Notes under the pieces: generated by a model | What the model saw: only the letters and a program-made list of their open reading frames with translations | Database searches by the model: none | Told to the model about the DNA's origin: nothing | Assembly: GCA_046349435.1 (NCBI GenBank) | Contig: JAXMCI010000002.1 | Span: 124,001-188,000 of the forward strand | Direction of reading: 5' to 3' | Source: JAXMCI01 sp046349435 | GTDB taxonomy: Bacteria > Pseudomonadota > Alphaproteobacteria > Dongiales > Dongiaceae | DNA length: 64,000 nucleotides | Part shown: positions 61,096-64,000 of the stretch, in pieces | How the letters are laid out: every line of letters begins with the position of its first letter | Numbering within the stretch: the stretch's first letter is position 1 | Position numbers and translations under genes: made by a program

Positions 61096-61766
61096 GCGAG
61101 GCCCGCAGCCCGGCCGCGGGCTTCGAGCGGGCGCTGCGCGCCGCCCGCATCGTGCCGGTGCTGACCATCGAGCGCGCCGAGCAGGCGGTGCCGCTGGCCC
61201 GCGCCCTGGTCTCCGGCGGCCTGCCGGTGCTCGAGGTGACGCTGCGCACACCGGCGGCGGCCGAGGCGGCGCGCCGGATCATGGCCGAGCTGCCCGAGGC
61301 GCTGGTCGGGCTCGGCACCGTGCTGGCGCCGCGCGACGTCGATCTCGCGCTCGAGCTCGGGGTCCGCTTCGCGGTCAGCCCCGGGACCACCCCGGCGCTG
61401 CTCGCCGCGGCCGCCGGCCACGCCGCCGCGCTGCCCTTCATGCCGGGCGCGGCGACCGCCTCGGAGGCGATGGCGGCGCGCGAGGCGGGCTTCACCCTGC
61501 TCAAGATCTTCCCGGCCGAGGCGGTGGGCGGGCTGGCCCTGCTGCGCGGCCTGGCCGGCCCGCTGCCGGAGCTGCGCTTCTGCCCGACCGGCGGCATCGA
61601 CGCGCGCAACGTCGCGGACTACCTGGCGCTGCGCAGCGTCGTCGCGGTCGGCGGCTCCTGGGTGGCGCCCGCCGCCGACATCGCGGCCGGCGCGTGGGAG
61701 CGCATCGCCGAGCGCGCCCGGGCGGCGCGCCGGCTGCTCGGCGACGAGGTTCCGGTGCCGGCCTGA
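61092..61766 (+). CDS. eda: KDPG/KHG aldolase
   Basis: 224 aa class I aldolase. Catalytic base Glu48 in VLEVTLRT, phosphate/carboxylate residues in GLGTVLAPRD, Schiff-base Lys138 in LLKIFPAEAVGG and CPTGGIDARN at the phosphate site. Cleaves KDPG to pyruvate and glyceraldehyde 3-phosphate. GTG 61092 overlaps the kdgK stop (GTGA), coupling the two steps. Confidence 0.94.
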   Translation: MSEARSPAAGFERALRAARIVPVLTIERAEQAVPLARALVSGGLPVLEVTLRTPAAAEAARRIMAELPEALVGLGTVLAPRDVDLALELGVRFAVSPGTTPALLAAAAGHAAALPFMPGAATASEAMAAREAGFTLLKIFPAEAVGGLALLRGLAGPLPELRFCPTGGIDARNVADYLALRSVVAVGGSWVAPAADIAAGAWERIAERARAARRLLGDEVPVPA

Positions 61767-61818
61767 CCGGTTCAGGCCTGACCAGTCCCGGCCCGACCAA
61801 GCCGTCGCGGCCGGCCTG

Positions 61819-62223
61819 CTAGACCGGCGGCACCAGCGCGTCGGCGGCGGTGGCCAGCGCGGCCAGGGCCGCAGGCAGCTCGGCCTCGAGCTGGGCAGCG
61901 AGCGCGCGGCAGCGCTCCGTCTCGCCGCCGGCGCAGGCCTCCTCGAGGATGGCGGCCGGGGCGAGCAGGCCGGCGACGCCGACCGAGCCGGCGGCGCCGC
62001 GCAGCGCATGGGCGGCGCGGGCGGCCCCGGCGAGGTCGCCGGCGGCCGCGGCGGCGACCACCGCGGCGACCTGTCCGGGCAGGTCGGCGCGGCAGCGCTC
62101 CACCACGACGAGGAACATCTCCGGGCCGACATCGGCGAGCAGCTGGCGCAGCGCCGGCTCGTCGATCCAGCCGTCATCGACAGGCTTGCCGGGCTCGGGC
62201 CGCCCGTGCGAAGACGCCGCCAT
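61819..62223 (-). CDS. Hpt (histidine phosphotransfer) domain protein
   Basis: 134 aa, essentially one four-helix Hpt domain. The phosphoacceptor is His72 in AAHALRGAAGSVGVAGL, matching the HxLKG pattern with R for K. Passes phosphate between a hybrid histidine kinase and a response regulator; no kinase or regulator is adjacent, so it is an orphan. Start uncertain: ATG 62223 chosen; ATGs at 62238 and 62244 would overlap the start of the divergent oxidoreductase gene. Confidence 0.82.
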   Translation of the reverse strand: MAASSHGRPEPGKPVDDGWIDEPALRQLLADVGPEMFLVVVERCRADLPGQVAAVVAAAAAGDLAGAARAAHALRGAAGSVGVAGLLAPAAILEEACAGGETERCRALAAQLEAELPAALAALATAADALVPPV

Positions 62224-62242
62224 CCTATCGGGGGTCATGCTC

Positions 62243-64000
62243 ATGGCGCAGACACTGCCACGACAGGCGCGCGTCGTCATCATCGGCGGCGGCATCGTCG
62301 GCTGCTCGGTCGCTTATCACCTGGCAAAGCTCGGCGAGCGCGACGTGCTGCTGCTGGAGCGCAAGAAGCTGACCAGCGGCACCACCTGGCACGCCGCCGG
62401 GCTGGTCCGCTCGATGCTCTACAGCGCTAATTTGACACGGCTGGCGCAGTACACCGTCGAGCTCTATCGCGGGCTGGAGGCGGAGACCGGCCAGGCCACC
62501 GGCTTCCGCCAGCGCGGCAGCATCTCGGTCGCGCTCAACGGCGAGCGCTGGGAGGAGCTGCGGCGCGGCGCCTCGGTGGCCGCCGCCTTCGGCATCCCGT
62601 TCGAGCCGATCTCCGCGGCCCGCGCGCGCGAGCTCTGGCCGCTGCTCGAGACCAGGGACGTGGTCGGCGCCATCCACTTCCCGACCGACGGCCAGACCAA
62701 CCCGACCGACACCACCATGGCGCTGGCCAAGGGCGCGCGGCAGGCCGGCGTGCGCATCGTCGAGGACTGCGCCGTGACCGGAGTGCTGACCGAGCGCGGC
62801 CGCGCCGCCGGCGTGGTGACGCGCGACGGCCCGATCCGCGCCGAGGTGGTGGTCAACTGCGCCGGGCTGTGGGGCCGTGAGGTCGGGCGGATGGCCGGCG
62901 TCGACGTGCCGCTGCAGGCCTGCGAGCATTTCTACGTCGTCACCGAGCCGATCGACGGGCTGCCCGCCACGCTGCCGGTGCTGCGGGTGATGGACGAGGG
63001 CGCCTACTACAAGGAGGAGGCCGGCAAGCTGCTGGTCGGCGGCTTCGAGCTGAAGGCCAAGCCCTGGGCGGTCGACGGCGTGCCGGAGGACTTCGCCTTC
63101 GGCGAGCTGCCCGAGGATTTCGAGCATTTCGAGCCGATCCTCGACGCCGCCATCGCCCGTGTCCCGGCGCTCGGCGGGGTCGGCATCCGCAAGTTCTTCA
63201 ACGGGCCGGAGAGCTTCACCCCGGACCAGCGCTACATCCTGGGCGAGGCGCCCGGCCTGAGGAATTTCTTCGTCGCGGCCGGCTTCAACTCGATCGGCAT
63301 CCAGTCGGCCGGCGGCGCCGGCAAGGCGCTCGCCGAGTGGATCGTCGGGGGCGCGCCGCCCTTCGACCTCTGGGAGGTCGACATCCGGCGCCTGCAGCCG
63401 CACCAGAACCGCAAGCGCTACCTGGTCGACCGCGTCTCCGAGGCGCTGGGATTGCTCTACGCCATGCACTGGCCCTACCGCCAGTTCGAGACGGCGCGCG
63501 GCGTCCGCCGCTCGCCGCTGCACGAGCGGCTGGCCGCCGAGGGCGCCTGCTTCGGCGAGGTGGCAGGCTGGGAGCGGCCGAACTGGTACGGCACGCCCGG
63601 CACGCAGCCGCGCTACGCGTACAGCTTCGGCCGGCAGAACTGGTTCGCCGCCGCCGCCGCCGAGTCGAAAGCGGCGCGCGAGGCCGTGGCGCTCTTCGAC
63701 CTGACCTCCTTCAGCAAGCTGCAGGTCGCCGGCCGCGACGCGGCGGTGCTGCTGCAGCGCCTCTCGGCCGGCGACGTCGCCGGCCCCGTGGGCCGCGCCC
63801 TCTACACCACCTGGCTCAACGAGCGCGGCGGCATCGAGGCCGACCTGACGGTGACCCGTCTCGGCGAGGACAGGTTCCTGGTGCTGGGTGCCGCCGCCAC
63901 CGCGGTGCGCGACCGCGCTTGGCTCGACCGCCACGTCGAGCCAGGCGCCGAGGTCGCGGTCACGGATCTCACCACCCACTACGCGGTGCTCGGTCTGGCC
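62243..64000 (+). CDS. FAD-dependent oxidoreductase with GcvT domain (dimethylglycine/sarcosine dehydrogenase-like), 3' end outside window
   Basis: 586 aa visible of an expected 800-820. DAO-type flavin domain with VVIIGGGIVGCSVAYHLAKL, the covalent-flavin-like GLVRSMLYSANLTRLA region, FPTDGQTNPTDTTMALAKGA and FNSIGIQSAGGAGKALAEWI. From about 455 comes the linker and folate-binding GcvT domain (YGTPGTQPRYAYSFGRQNWF, ALFDLTSFSKLQVAG). It oxidatively demethylates N-methylated amino acids, passing the methyl group to tetrahydrofolate. ATG 62243 has GGGGG 8 bases upstream; ATG 62237 adds two residues. Cut by the window end. Confidence 0.92.
   Translation, partial: MAQTLPRQARVVIIGGGIVGCSVAYHLAKLGERDVLLLERKKLTSGTTWHAAGLVRSMLYSANLTRLAQYTVELYRGLEAETGQATGFRQRGSISVALNGERWEELRRGASVAAAFGIPFEPISAARARELWPLLETRDVVGAIHFPTDGQTNPTDTTMALAKGARQAGVRIVEDCAVTGVLTERGRAAGVVTRDGPIRAEVVVNCAGLWGREVGRMAGVDVPLQACEHFYVVTEPIDGLPATLPVLRVMDEGAYYKEEAGKLLVGGFELKAKPWAVDGVPEDFAFGELPEDFEHFEPILDAAIARVPALGGVGIRKFFNGPESFTPDQRYILGEAPGLRNFFVAAGFNSIGIQSAGGAGKALAEWIVGGAPPFDLWEVDIRRLQPHQNRKRYLVDRVSEALGLLYAMHWPYRQFETARGVRRSPLHERLAAEGACFGEVAGWERPNWYGTPGTQPRYAYSFGRQNWFAAAAAESKAAREAVALFDLTSFSKLQVAGRDAAVLLQRLSAGDVAGPVGRALYTTWLNERGGIEADLTVTRLGEDRFLVLGAAATAVRDRAWLDRHVEPGAEVAVTDLTTHYAVLGLA

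Overview
The window is very G+C-rich, densely packed, and uses GTG starts and ATGA/GTGA stop-start overlaps freely. Gene content (Dpp-type and CUT-type ABC importers, an oxidative sugar-acid operon, KdgK/Eda, a MocR regulator, FAD-GcvT oxidoreductase, TrxB next to Lrp and LysR) and the short palindromic intergenic repeats point to a free-living alphaproteobacterium, most likely Rhodospirillales-like. This is inferred from gene families; no rRNA or tRNA gene was seen. No CRISPR array, insertion sequence, prophage or replication origin was recognised.

Layout. 1-8.5 kb: the end of a peptide/nickel-type ABC importer operon (two permeases, two ATPases), an SMP-30 family hydrolase and two tandem paralogues resembling the N,N-dimethylformamidase large subunit, each preceded by an almost identical 79-bp palindromic repeat. 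8.5-16 kb: class III aminotransferase, a frameshifted nucleotidyltransferase-like gene, a molybdopterin oxidoreductase and a MocR regulator. 16-22.4 kb: a surface-glycan style segment with a polytopic membrane protein, a sulfotransferase-like protein and a 1138-aa methyltransferase-GT2-GT4 fusion. 22.5-28.2 kb: lipoprotein, EamA transporter, a candidate structured RNA with a textbook terminator, LysR, trxB, Lrp, a frameshifted ROK kinase and a GNAT. 28.2-32.6 kb: an RND efflux pump and its adaptor. 32.7-37.5 kb: a CUT1 sugar importer split into a divergent ATPase and a binding-protein/permease operon, followed by a 570-bp cluster of repeats. 38.1-48 kb: an eight-gene operon (GntR, sugar ABC importer, sugar-acid dehydratase, SDR, AraD1-like FAH protein, M81 metallopeptidase) with a divergent aldose epimerase; it fits import and non-phosphorylative oxidation of a pentose or similar aldose. 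48.2-55.5 kb: a tight five-gene operon of unknown function (papain-like cysteine protease, unknown protein, membrane protein, gluzincin metalloprotease, MBL-fold hydrolase), followed by a Tat-type serine hydrolase. 55.5-64 kb: PAP2 phosphatase, an ArsR/MFS pair with a perfect operator-like palindrome, a small membrane protein, xylB divergent from kdgK-eda, an Hpt protein, and a GcvT-type FAD oxidoreductase that runs off the end.

The strongest candidates for something undescribed are the multi-hydrolase operon at 48.25-54.23 kb, with an AT-rich promoter carrying an inverted repeat, and the run of tetraloop-capped hairpins ending in a terminator at 23.96-24.17 kb. Two genes (10.06-12.05 kb and 26.83-27.76 kb) each carry one apparent single-base indel, which could be sequence error or recent decay. 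All assignments rest on reading the sequence and on family knowledge; no database search was run.
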